Below, one piece after another: positions 1 to 12,140 of a stretch of 43,651 bases of DNA. Position 1 is the stretch's first letter. Each line of letters opens with the position of its first letter. Made by a program: the position numbers and the translations under genes. Source of the DNA: an uncultured Alphaproteobacteria bacterium (GTDB taxonomy: Bacteria > Pseudomonadota > Alphaproteobacteria > HIMB59 > GCA-002718135); contig CACPNW010000011.1 of the NCBI GenBank assembly GCA_902635455.1, forward strand, positions 1 through 43,651. The letters are read 5' to 3'. Under the pieces are notes generated by a model. It made no database searches. It saw only the letters and a list, made by a program, of their open reading frames with translations, and was not told the DNA's origin.

Positions 1-148
1 TAATTTCTTCATTAATTATTTTAATTTTTTCATTTAAATTAGAATTTGCTATTTCCAAATTTCTTGTTTTATGACCTACAAAAATCAAAACAAATGCGAT
101 TAATATATTTATAAAAACTATTACAACAATTGATTTTGTATATTTCAT
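1..148 (-). CDS. ftsL: FtsL-like cell-division protein, N-terminal part (runs off the window)
   Basis: The first 49 codons of a gene are visible, entering from the window edge on the minus strand. The ATG (146-148) overlaps the rsmH stop in a TAATG junction, so the two are translationally coupled. The peptide has a short basic N-terminus (MKYTKS), one hydrophobic segment at about residues 7-25 (VVIVFINILIAFVLIFVG) and then a polar, Asn/Glu/Lys-rich stretch that looks like the start of a coiled coil. That single-pass layout, together with position mraZ-rsmH-X, fits FtsL, the small bitopic divisome protein that works with FtsB and FtsQ. FtsL diverges quickly and only the start is visible. The name therefore rests on topology and gene order more than on sequence identity. 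Confidence 0.7.
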   Translation of the reverse strand, partial: MKYTKSIVVIVFINILIAFVLIFVGHKTRNLEIANSNLNEKIKIINEEI

Positions 149-1071
149 TATTGTATTTTTTTCGCTACCCGAAGTTTAGCTGATCTTGACCTGGGATTAA
201 GAATAATCTCATTGTCAGAAGGTCTAATTGGTTTTTTGGTAATTATTTTCAAGGTGATTGGACCTAAATCAACTAACTCCGGGTAGTGGCGGGAGGAACG
301 CCATCTTTTACCACTATTGTGGTTGAAGAAATCTTTCACAATTCTATCTTCTAGACTTTGGAAAGAAACTATAATTAATAAGCCATTCTTTTTTAATATT
401 TTTAAAGTTTTATTTAAAGAAAATTTTAATTCATTTATTTCATCATTAATATAAATTCTTAAAGCTTGGAAAGTTTTTGTTGCAGGGTGAATTTTTGTTT
501 TTTTAAATTTTGGAATACTTTTTTGTATTATTTCAGCAAGCTCAATTGTATTATTTATAAATTTAATTTTTCTATTTAAAACAATATTTTTAGCTATTCT
601 TCTTGAAAACTTTTCATTTCCTAATTCATAAATTATGTTTGCTATCTTTTTTTCATCATATAAATTTATTATATCATAAGCTTTAATATTTGAAAGTCCC
701 ATATTCATATCTAAAGGGCCTTTGTTTTGAAAAGAAAAACCTCTTTCTGCAATATCAATTTGATTAGAACTAATACCTAAATCAAAAATAATTAAGTCAT
801 ATTTTTTTGATTTCTTGATAATTTTATCAATATTACTAAATTTATCATTTATTAATTTAAAATTAAGGAATTTTTTCTTAATTTTTTTTGCAAATATTTG
901 TGAAATTGGATCTCTATCAATTGCTAAAAGTTCACTTACATTAAACTCTTCTAAAATTGAACTAGAATACCCACCTCCTCCGAATGTTGCATCTATTACA
1001 CTTATTTTTTTATCTTTAGGAATAAAAGATTTTACCTGATCAAGCATTACTGGAATATGTTTATTTATCAT
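148..1071 (-). CDS. rsmH: 16S rRNA (cytosine-1402-N4)-methyltransferase RsmH (MraW)
   Basis: This is a SAM-dependent methyltransferase that adds the N4-methyl group to C1402 in the ribosomal P site of 16S rRNA. The 307-residue length is normal for the family. The glycine-rich SAM motif DATFGGGGYSSSIL is at residues 27-40 and the family motif DLGISS at 97-102. A central helical insert carries the conserved region around HPATKTFQALRI, and the C-terminus has the typical NPRSRSAKLRVAKK ending. The start overlaps the mraZ end by 11 nt and the stop overlaps the ftsL-like start, so the gene sits inside a tightly coupled mra/dcw operon read on the minus strand. Identification is secure. Confidence 0.97.
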   Translation of the reverse strand: MINKHIPVMLDQVKSFIPKDKKISVIDATFGGGGYSSSILEEFNVSELLAIDRDPISQIFAKKIKKKFLNFKLINDKFSNIDKIIKKSKKYDLIIFDLGISSNQIDIAERGFSFQNKGPLDMNMGLSNIKAYDIINLYDEKKIANIIYELGNEKFSRRIAKNIVLNRKIKFINNTIELAEIIQKSIPKFKKTKIHPATKTFQALRIYINDEINELKFSLNKTLKILKKNGLLIIVSFQSLEDRIVKDFFNHNSGKRWRSSRHYPELVDLGPITLKIITKKPIRPSDNEIILNPRSRSAKLRVAKKIQ

Positions 1072-1534
1072 TTTGTTTTTTTTCTAATATAATATTACTT
1101 AGTGATTTATTTTCTTTAACTAACCTGTTTCTTGATCGAGTTTGCTTTTCTATAGCAGCCTTAGGGTGCCAAATTTGAAAGTAATGACCTTGGCCAATGA
1201 AAGTTGCTTCTGAAGCTATACCAGCATAAGTTTTTAAACTTTCTGGAATTAAGAACCGTCCTTCTTTATCTAAATTTGTAGGTATAATTTCTGAGAATAT
1301 TGATGTAGCAAAATCATCCTGATCTTCTGAAAAGAAATCTAAACTATTAACTCGTTTAGCAATTTCGTTTATCCGTTTAGAATCACAACCTTCAATTGAT
1401 TGGCTTTTTAATGATTTATATAAAATAATTTCATTCTTACTGCCTTTTGATAAAACACTTCTAAACAATGAAGGTAAAGAGATCCTTCCCTTTTTATCAA
1501 TTTTGTTAACAAACAATGAAACAAACAAATCCAT
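1061..1534 (-). CDS. mraZ: Transcriptional regulator MraZ
   Basis: MraZ is the first gene of the division/cell-wall cluster and encodes a ring-forming DNA-binding protein that represses its own operon. The 157-residue protein shows the two tandem AbrB-like (SpoVT/MraZ) repeats. The first is near residues 11-20 (KIDKKGRISLP) and the second near 88-98 (NLDKEGRFLIP). Both carry the family D-x-(K/E)-GR-hydrophobic-hydrophobic-P signature, and a Gln/His/Phe-rich segment with IWHP follows. The start at 1534 puts the first repeat at the expected distance from the N-terminus. rsmH follows with an 11-nt overlap. Four TGGG boxes lie just upstream of the start, consistent with autoregulation. Confidence 0.95.
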   Translation of the reverse strand: MDLFVSLFVNKIDKKGRISLPSLFRSVLSKGSKNEIILYKSLKSQSIEGCDSKRINEIAKRVNSLDFFSEDQDDFATSIFSEIIPTNLDKEGRFLIPESLKTYAGIASEATFIGQGHYFQIWHPKAAIEKQTRSRNRLVKENKSLSNIILEKKQNDK

Positions 1535-1543
1535 GGTATTTTA

Positions 1544-1577
1544 TGGGTTATCATGGGATAATATGGGCGTCAATGGG
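1544..1577 (+). promoter_or_regulatory. Candidate MraZ operator: four TGGG boxes, 10-bp period
   Basis: TGGG occurs at 1544-1547, 1554-1557, 1564-1567 and 1574-1577, each preceded by A, giving four copies at an exact 10-base period. The array lies 10-43 bases before the mraZ start codon. MraZ is known to bind direct TGGGN repeats separated by 5-base spacers upstream of its own gene, which is the same 10-base period. Here the TGGG motif is on the strand opposite to mraZ, so the coding strand reads CCCAT. The array sits where it could cover the ribosome-binding site or the promoter. Binding is inferred from motif and position. Confidence 0.75.
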
Positions 1578-1629
1578 AATTATTATTCATATTAAACATG
1601 TTCTCTAAATGTTCTTACTTATTAATAAA

Positions 1630-1972
1630 AGATGGTGCATAAGCCGGGTTCTGTAAATTTATAAAATTTGATGATCATCAATCTAGAACAAATGTCGCCA
1701 TTTGTTTCAAGCAGTCTACCCGAATAACTCAGCTGGAATACTGATAGTTACTCCTATTTGACCTTGCTCCTAAAAGGGTTTGCAATGCCACTTATGTTAC
1801 CATAAATGCGGTGAGCTCTTACCTCGCCATTTCAACCTTACCTATTAATAATAGGCGGTATATTTTCTGCTGCACTTTCCCTAAGCTTGCGCTTGCCAGG
1901 TGTTACCTGGTTTTATTTTCCAGTGGAGCCCGGACTTTCCTCTTGATTTCTCAAGCGATCATCGCACCATCT
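1630..1972 (-). ncRNA. rnpB: RNase P RNA (bacterial class A)
   Basis: This is the catalytic RNA of RNase P, which trims tRNA 5' leaders. On the minus strand the 5' end AGATGGTGC (near 1972) pairs with GCACCATCTT at the 3' end (near 1630) to close helix P1. Inside it lie the conserved blocks GAGGAAAGTCCGGGCTCC (5' core), AAGCTTAGGGAAAGTGC, GGTAAGAGCTCACCGC, GCAAACCC, GGGTAGACTGCTTGA and the 3' core ACAGAACCCGGCTTA. Length is about 343 nt, normal for a compact class A RNA. The 5' end begins about 8 bases after the stop of the upstream amidase gene. Its promoter must therefore lie inside that gene, or the RNA is processed from a longer transcript. End points are good to a few bases. Confidence 0.97.
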
Positions 1973-1979
1973 AATTACT

Positions 1980-2738
1980 CTAGCTATAAAAAGAAACTTT
2001 ATACGTCAAGACTTCTTTTATAAAATGTGTTTTAATTAGAGAATATCTCTTTTTTCTAATTAGTTTTAACTTATTAAAATTTATAAATCTATATGAATAG
2101 GACTTTAATAAAGTATTATATTTATTAATATCATTAATTGAAGGCTCAACTTCATAACCTATAAAAGCAAGCATAAAAAGAATTTTCCTCTTTTGATAAA
2201 TCAAATTATTTTTTTTGAACCACATTTCTAAATTATTATCAATGTTTTTTAAAACTTTTGTTTCTTTAAAACTATTTAATACATTTATTTTATTCCATGG
2301 AAAATATTTACCTGGATCAATTTTTCTATAAGGCGCTACATCAGAATGTCCTAATATATTTTTATTATGGATTTTATATTTTTTTTTTAATTTTAAGATT
2401 AAATTCATAAGTGATATAACTAATTTTTTTTTATAATATTTGTTTTTTTTAGGATTATAATCTAATTCCACACCAATAGAGCAGGAATTAAGATCTTTTA
2501 TGCCATCCCAATAAGACTCACCAGCATGCCAAGCCCTTTTTTTTTCATCAACTAAATTATAAATAAAACCTTGTTTTGATATAAAATAATGTGAACTAAC
2601 CTTATTTTTTGGATCACACAAATACTCTATCGCTTCTTTACTTCCATCCAAAGCTGTGTAGTGCACAATTATATGCGATATTTTATTTGATTTTCTTGTA
2701 TCAAAATTATTTGATTTAAACTTATTAATTAATTTCAT
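1980..2738 (-). CDS. N-acetylmuramoyl-L-alanine amidase, AmpD/AmiD type (Amidase_2)
   Basis: This is a zinc amidase that cuts the lactyl-amide bond between N-acetylmuramic acid and L-alanine in muropeptides, used in peptidoglycan recycling. In the 252-residue protein the expected metal ligands are His26 (IIVHYT), His131 (GHSDVAPYRK) and Asp141 (KIDPGKYFPW). Glu91 (IGVELDY) is in the catalytic-acid position. The C-terminal roughly 80 residues form a helical extension resembling the peptidoglycan-binding-like domain of AmiD. No signal peptide or lipobox is visible at the N-terminus (MKLINKFKSNN), so a cytoplasmic AmpD-like recycling role is more likely than periplasmic AmiD. The gene is divergent from bamD with only 34 bases between starts, and rnpB follows immediately. 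Confidence 0.88.
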   Translation of the reverse strand: MKLINKFKSNNFDTRKSNKISHIIVHYTALDGSKEAIEYLCDPKNKVSSHYFISKQGFIYNLVDEKKRAWHAGESYWDGIKDLNSCSIGVELDYNPKKNKYYKKKLVISLMNLILKLKKKYKIHNKNILGHSDVAPYRKIDPGKYFPWNKINVLNSFKETKVLKNIDNNLEMWFKKNNLIYQKRKILFMLAFIGYEVEPSINDINKYNTLLKSYSYRFINFNKLKLIRKKRYSLIKTHFIKEVLTYKVSFYS

Positions 2739-2772
2739 TCAAATTTGACCTTATTCAATATATAAATGTTAT

Positions 2773-7817
<5,045 letters not shown>

Positions 7818-7874
7818 TTTTTTGCTTTGATTAGACTATATATTAATATAAACATTCAGCAAAGATTGAAGTCT

Positions 7875-8660
7875 ATGAAAATTATTAAAAAAAAAATTTT
7901 TATTTTCTTATTTGTTGTATTAAGCACAAATATCTACGCAGCTGCATCTGACGAAGTAAAAACAGAATCTCAAGACTATCAAACAAGTGGTACAGATGAC
8001 GAAATATACGATCCATTAGAGCCAATTAATCGAGCAATATTTGGATTTAACAATTTTGCTGACAAAATAGTTTTAGAACCTGTAGCAAAAGGTTATAAAA
8101 ATATACCTACACCGATTCAATCTGGAATAAGTAACTTTATAGGAAACTTAAAAATGCCTTTAGTTATTGTTAATCAATTATTACAAGGACAAGGTAAAAA
8201 TGCTGTTGAGTCTAGTGGTCGTTTTATAGTTAATTCTACAGTTGGCTTATTGGGATTAGTTGATGTTGCTGATAAAATGGGTCTTGAAGAAAAAGAAGAG
8301 GATTTTGGTCAAACTTTAGCTACTTGGGGTTTAGGTGATGGCTTTTATATTGTTCTTCCTCTTTTTGGACCTTCAAATTTAAGAGATACGACAGGGATGG
8401 TATTAACTTATGTTTCTGACCCAATTAATGCTTATGCAATTAGAGAGGGTGAAGAATGGTTACTTCCTTTAAGAACAGCTACAAACGCTGTTGATCAAAG
8501 ATCAAGAATTATTGATGAAGTAAATGCCTTACGTAATAATTCTGTTGATTATTATGCTGCTGTAAGAAGTTCTTATTATCAAAACCGCAAAGCAGCTATT
8601 GACAATACTGATGATAATATTTTAACGCCGTTACCATTAATAAGTATAGAATTTGAATAA
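7875..8660 (+). CDS. mlaA: Phospholipid-transport protein MlaA (VacJ)
   Basis: MlaA is the outer-membrane component that removes mislocalised phospholipids from the outer leaflet and hands them to MlaC. The MlaA core begins at YDPLEPINRAIFGFN and continues with LEPVAKGYK, VGLLGLVDVADKMGL, FGQTLATWGLGDGFYIVLPLFGPSNLRD and the DPINAY segment, all typical. The start at 7875 gives a clean signal peptide (MKIIKKKIFIFLFVVLSTNIYA), whereas an upstream in-frame ATG at 7827 would add a polar 16-residue leader. The signal region has no cysteine, so the usual lipobox is missing and a type I cleavage after a small residue is predicted. mlaC follows 2 bases later. No MlaB/D/E/F genes are in the window. 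Confidence 0.94.
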   Translation: MKIIKKKIFIFLFVVLSTNIYAAASDEVKTESQDYQTSGTDDEIYDPLEPINRAIFGFNNFADKIVLEPVAKGYKNIPTPIQSGISNFIGNLKMPLVIVNQLLQGQGKNAVESSGRFIVNSTVGLLGLVDVADKMGLEEKEEDFGQTLATWGLGDGFYIVLPLFGPSNLRDTTGMVLTYVSDPINAYAIREGEEWLLPLRTATNAVDQRSRIIDEVNALRNNSVDYYAAVRSSYYQNRKAAIDNTDDNILTPLPLISIEFE

Positions 8661-8662
8661 AA

Positions 8663-9271
8663 ATGAAAAATTCATTTTTGTTTTTACTTATTTTGTATTT
8701 TGTTACAAAACCTGCTTTACTTTTAGCTAATGAAGCTGAAATTTGGCTAGAAAAAGAAATTGATATTATATTAAATGCTTATCAAAATGAAAATCTACCT
8801 AATGAAAATAGATTTTTAATGGTAGAGCAGACTATTAACAACAATTTCGCTGGAGCTGGTATTGCCAAATTTGTTGTTGGCAAAGCCTGGAATAGTGCAA
8901 ATAAAGAAACAAAGAAGGATTACATTAAGCATTTTAAAAGACATCTAGCATTAAATATTGCTTCAATGATGCAAGGTTATTCACATCAAAAATATTCACT
9001 AATAAATTCTAGATTTGATGAAAAAAGTAAAGTAACTATGATCGATATGGAAATTTATTCTGAAGCAAGTTCAATCGTTGTAACTTGGAGATTAAAAGAA
9101 TCTAAAAATAGGTTTTTTGTAATTGATTTATTAGTTGCTGATATATCATTAGTAGTTACTAAAAGATCTGAGTTTAATTCAATGCTGAAAACTGTTGATT
9201 ATAACTTATCTAATTTTAATGAAAAATTAAAATCTCAAAATGAAAAAAGCTATGAAAAAATTATTAAATAA
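8663..9271 (+). CDS. mlaC: Periplasmic phospholipid-binding protein MlaC (Ttg2D)
   Basis: MlaC carries phospholipids across the periplasm between MlaA and the inner-membrane MlaFEDB complex. The 202-residue protein has a signal peptide (MKNSFLFLLILYFVTKPALLLA, cut before NEAEIW) and the MlaC/tol_tol_Ttg2 fold. Typical features are the helix with RFLMVEQTINNNFAGAGIAKFVVGKAW, the FKRHLALNIASMM helix, and strand pairs ending VIDLLVADISLVVTKRSEF. It begins 2 bases after mlaA ends, so the pair is co-transcribed. Its 3' end overlaps the convergent oxidoreductase gene by 8 bases. The C-terminal tail is Lys/Asn-rich and lacks recognised function. Confidence 0.9.
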   Translation: MKNSFLFLLILYFVTKPALLLANEAEIWLEKEIDIILNAYQNENLPNENRFLMVEQTINNNFAGAGIAKFVVGKAWNSANKETKKDYIKHFKRHLALNIASMMQGYSHQKYSLINSRFDEKSKVTMIDMEIYSEASSIVVTWRLKESKNRFFVIDLLVADISLVVTKRSEFNSMLKTVDYNLSNFNEKLKSQNEKSYEKIIK

Positions 9272-10391
9272 ATAAAATTTTTTTAATATCCTCTTCCAAT
9301 AATATTTTAGGCTGATTACAAGTTGACTTAAGGTTATAAATTTTTTTATTTTCAGCACCTATTAAAATCCCTTCCATAACTTCTAAAACATGTAGTGATA
9401 GATCTATATTACATCTAGGAGTCCTACTATTTTGAATGCTATCAATCATATCTGATAACCCAATTCCTCTATAATTAGCTACTTCAGTATTGTTATTATC
9501 AAGAGTGTTTGGATTGCCTAATAACATTTTATCGTTATTTACTACTTGCCAATCTTTTTCTTTTTTTGATACTAAAATATTTCCACTAAAGAAATTTGGA
9601 TCAGGAATTATCATAGATCCTCCTAAGCCGTACAATTCAATCTCTGAATGCTTATGTTTCCACACATCCCACGAGCAAAAAAACTGTATTTTTGCATTAT
9701 TATAAAACTCTAAAGTTCCCATTAATGTTGTTGGAGTTTCAACTTTAATTTTTTCTCCACTTCTAGGCTGGCTTGTAATTATTCTCTCAGGGGTTGCAGT
9801 ACCACTAATTGAACTAATAGATTTTATAGGACCAATTAGATTTATTAATTGCGTAAGATAATAAACTCCTAAATCAAATACTGGTCCTGCTCCTGGTTTA
9901 AAAAAAAAATCAGGATTAGGATGCCAATCCTCCATACCATGTGACATAATATTAAATGTTCCTAAAACAACTTCTCCAATTTCATCATTTTCCAATAACT
10001 GTCTTGCCTTCTGTCCAGCCGCACCAAGAAAAGTATCAGGTGCACAGCCAATATAAAGATTTTTTTGTTTTGATAATTCATATATTTCTTTTCCCTCATC
10101 AAAATTCATAGCAAGAGGTTTTTCACTAAAACAATGTTTTCCAGCCTTTAAAGAATTTATAATAACTTCCTTGTGAGCAGAGGGAACAGTAAGATTAATA
10201 ATTAAATCAATATCTGAATTAGATAGCAAATCTTCAACACTTTGGGCCTTTACATTAAATTTTTCAGCACTCTTTTTTGCAATATCAATATCTAAATCAG
10301 CACAGGAAATTACAGTAAAATTATTATAAATATTTTGGCAATTAAAATACGTTTCTGAAATGTTTCCACATCCTATAATACCAACATGCAT
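9264..10391 (-). CDS. Gfo/Idh/MocA-family sugar oxidoreductase (second copy, operon end)
   Basis: This is an NAD(P)-dependent dehydrogenase of the Gfo/Idh/MocA family, which oxidises sugars, polyols or their derivatives, often at C3. The 375-residue protein starts with a Rossmann fold (HVGIIGCGNIS, residues 2-12) and has the cofactor-loop motif EKP at 90-92 with the expected lysine at 91. The C-terminal half is an alpha/beta substrate-binding domain, including GPVFDLGVYYLTQLINLIG where the catalytic Asp/His pair usually lies. Here the His position reads Tyr (DLGVYY), which is seen in some subfamilies. It is the last gene of the sugar operon, one base after the isomerase gene. The substrate is unknown. 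It is only loosely similar to the other MocA-type protein at 12133-13173. Confidence 0.85.
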   Translation of the reverse strand: MHVGIIGCGNISETYFNCQNIYNNFTVISCADLDIDIAKKSAEKFNVKAQSVEDLLSNSDIDLIINLTVPSAHKEVIINSLKAGKHCFSEKPLAMNFDEGKEIYELSKQKNLYIGCAPDTFLGAAGQKARQLLENDEIGEVVLGTFNIMSHGMEDWHPNPDFFFKPGAGPVFDLGVYYLTQLINLIGPIKSISSISGTATPERIITSQPRSGEKIKVETPTTLMGTLEFYNNAKIQFFCSWDVWKHKHSEIELYGLGGSMIIPDPNFFSGNILVSKKEKDWQVVNNDKMLLGNPNTLDNNNTEVANYRGIGLSDMIDSIQNSRTPRCNIDLSLHVLEVMEGILIGAENKKIYNLKSTCNQPKILLEEDIKKILFI

Positions 10392-10392
10392 T

Positions 10393-11160
10393 TTATATAT
10401 CTTTCAAATTTTCAATTGATTTAAGAGTATATTCTTTATAGTCTTTTGGATCATCATGTTCTAAAGCAAAAATTTCACAACTAGTTTTTTTTACTTCATT
10501 TAGTATTGAAATCCAATCGATAAATCCGTCTCCAACGGCGCATTGCGAGTCATGGCTAATTAAATTTAAATTAGCGGAAGTAAAATCTTTTAAATGACAT
10601 GCAACAATTCTTGAAGCATATTTTTTAGTCCAATAAATTGGATCTGCTTTACCAGCAACAACCCAACCGATATCTATTTCATATTTTAAATTTTCATTAT
10701 GATCTAAAATGCATTCAATAGGCATTTTACCACTTGGAAGTTGATTAAATTCAAAAGCATGATTGTGATAGCCTAAAGTCATTCCATTATCTTGAAATAT
10801 ATTAACATAAGAAGATAATTCTTTCCCAAATTCATTCCACTCATCTTCATTTTTATCAAAAATAGCTTCAAATTTACCTCCTGGCTTACCACTTGGGCAT
10901 GGAACAATAGCATGCTTAACATTTAATTTTTTTAAACTTGAAATTATCTCCTTAATATTCTTAAGTGTATCAAATCCAATATGAGAAGATCTAGCAGTTA
11001 AGTTATATTTTTTTAATAACTCCTTAGTTTCGTCAAATGCCTCAACTTCAAATAACTCAACGTTTTCCAAATCAGATTCAGATAAAAATTTAAATATATA
11101 TTCGTATGGTTTAAATTTTCTAGCAGTGTACACTTGCAACGATATTTGATTTTTATTCAT
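10393..11160 (-). CDS. Sugar phosphate isomerase/epimerase-like TIM-barrel protein (AP_endonuc_2 family)
   Basis: This is a member of the xylose-isomerase-like TIM-barrel family, whose characterised relatives include IolE/IolI, hydroxypyruvate isomerase, keto-sugar epimerases and 3-keto-glycoside eliminases. Family features are a His-rich barrel core (YHNHAFEF), the acidic ligand in YEIDIGWVVAG, His in VACHLKDF and a late Glu in FALEHDD. Together these would bind one divalent metal. The start at 11160 is chosen because AGGAG lies 7 bases upstream. An in-frame start 30 bases earlier would overlap the upstream gene and add MVKFKKIGVV with no SD. The gene is in a chain with the aldo/keto reductase upstream and a MocA oxidoreductase downstream. 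The exact reaction cannot be read from sequence. Confidence 0.82.
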   Translation of the reverse strand: MNKNQISLQVYTARKFKPYEYIFKFLSESDLENVELFEVEAFDETKELLKKYNLTARSSHIGFDTLKNIKEIISSLKKLNVKHAIVPCPSGKPGGKFEAIFDKNEDEWNEFGKELSSYVNIFQDNGMTLGYHNHAFEFNQLPSGKMPIECILDHNENLKYEIDIGWVVAGKADPIYWTKKYASRIVACHLKDFTSANLNLISHDSQCAVGDGFIDWISILNEVKKTSCEIFALEHDDPKDYKEYTLKSIENLKDI

Positions 11161-11164
11161 GACT

Positions 11165-11172
11165 ACTCCTAT
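11165..11172 (-). promoter_or_regulatory. Shine-Dalgarno site deciding the isomerase start
   Basis: The minus strand reads AATAGGAGTAGTC directly before the ATG at 11160. The AGGAG core with a 6-7 base spacer is one of the few strong ribosome-binding sites in this AT-rich window. It supports the shorter start over the in-frame ATG at 11190. Confidence 0.65.
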
Positions 11173-12140
11173 TTTTTTAAATTTAACCAATGAACTTCTT
11201 CTTCAGTTAACTCAACTTCTAAATTTTTTAAACTAGAATCCAACTCTTCAATTACTCTTGGACCTATAAGAGCAAAAGAAGGAAATTTCATATGGATAGG
11301 CCATGCACCCGCTATATTTTGGCTCTCAACATTCTTTTTTGAAGCCAACTCAAAAACCCTTTTTTTTCTCTCTCTGTTATCATTGTCATCAAAACAACTT
11401 AATGGACCGCTTGAATGAGAGCCTGGCTTTCTCCATGAGGACTCATCTAAAGTAATCTTATCTTCAATTTTTTGGGTAATATCATCTGGAAGAAAATAAC
11501 CCCTTCCCTGACTTGACCAAGATAAATGAGCAGTTTTATTTTTTTCCAAATACTCCAAAACTTTATCATCATTAGAAGAAATACACCCTTCCCATAATGG
11601 GTTAATCATTTTACATAAAGCTAAATTATTATTGAGTATATTTAGTTTGGTTTTATTATTTTCTTCAGCCCATAGATTTGCTTCTTTGAATCTATTTAAT
11701 GTCCAATTAGATCCACCAAAAATTTTTATTCTACCTTTATTTTTTTCTTCATTTAATACATCAACAAATTCACTAACTGGGATCGTGAGGTTATCACGAT
11801 GCATAATATAAATATCAGCAGTATCTGTTTGCAAACGATCTAAAGATTCTGTTAATTGATCAGATAAGTTTTTTGGATCACATAAAGGCGTATGAGCTCC
11901 TTTAGCGATAATAATGAGTTCTTTTAAATTATTTCTTTTTCTATGCCAATCACCTAAAAGTTTTTCCATAGAGCCATTTCCATATACATAAGCATTATCA
12001 AAAGCATTCCCTCCTACTTCGATCCAATGGTCCCATAACTTTTCTGCCTCATCAGAGTAAGTTTGATTATCATTTCCCATTATTAGTTTTGATATTTTTT
12101 TATCTAATCCATCTATTGAATCATACTGCATATTATTCAT
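11169..12140 (-). CDS. Aldo/keto reductase
   Basis: This is an NADPH-dependent aldo/keto reductase with a TIM-barrel fold, probably reducing or oxidising a sugar or sugar-derived carbonyl. The catalytic tetrad is complete: Asp48 (NAFDNAY), Tyr53, Lys80 (IIAKGAH) and His114 (YIMHRDN). The 323-residue length is usual. The nucleotide-binding end contains ALIGPRVIEELDSSLKNL, as in AKR families 11-14 and other bacterial members. It overlaps the upstream oxidoreductase gene by 8 bases, and the downstream isomerase begins 8 bases after its stop. All three are therefore one transcription unit. Expression with a sugar ABC transporter suggests a role in processing the imported sugar. The precise substrate is unknown. 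Confidence 0.87.
   Translation of the reverse strand: MNNMQYDSIDGLDKKISKLIMGNDNQTYSDEAEKLWDHWIEVGGNAFDNAYVYGNGSMEKLLGDWHRKRNNLKELIIIAKGAHTPLCDPKNLSDQLTESLDRLQTDTADIYIMHRDNLTIPVSEFVDVLNEEKNKGRIKIFGGSNWTLNRFKEANLWAEENNKTKLNILNNNLALCKMINPLWEGCISSNDDKVLEYLEKNKTAHLSWSSQGRGYFLPDDITQKIEDKITLDESSWRKPGSHSSGPLSCFDDNDNRERKKRVFELASKKNVESQNIAGAWPIHMKFPSFALIGPRVIEELDSSLKNLEVELTEEEVHWLNLKK

Noticed and set aside
1811-2023. A 70-residue open frame on the plus strand
   Set aside because: It is antisense to RNase P RNA, whose conserved blocks explain the region fully.
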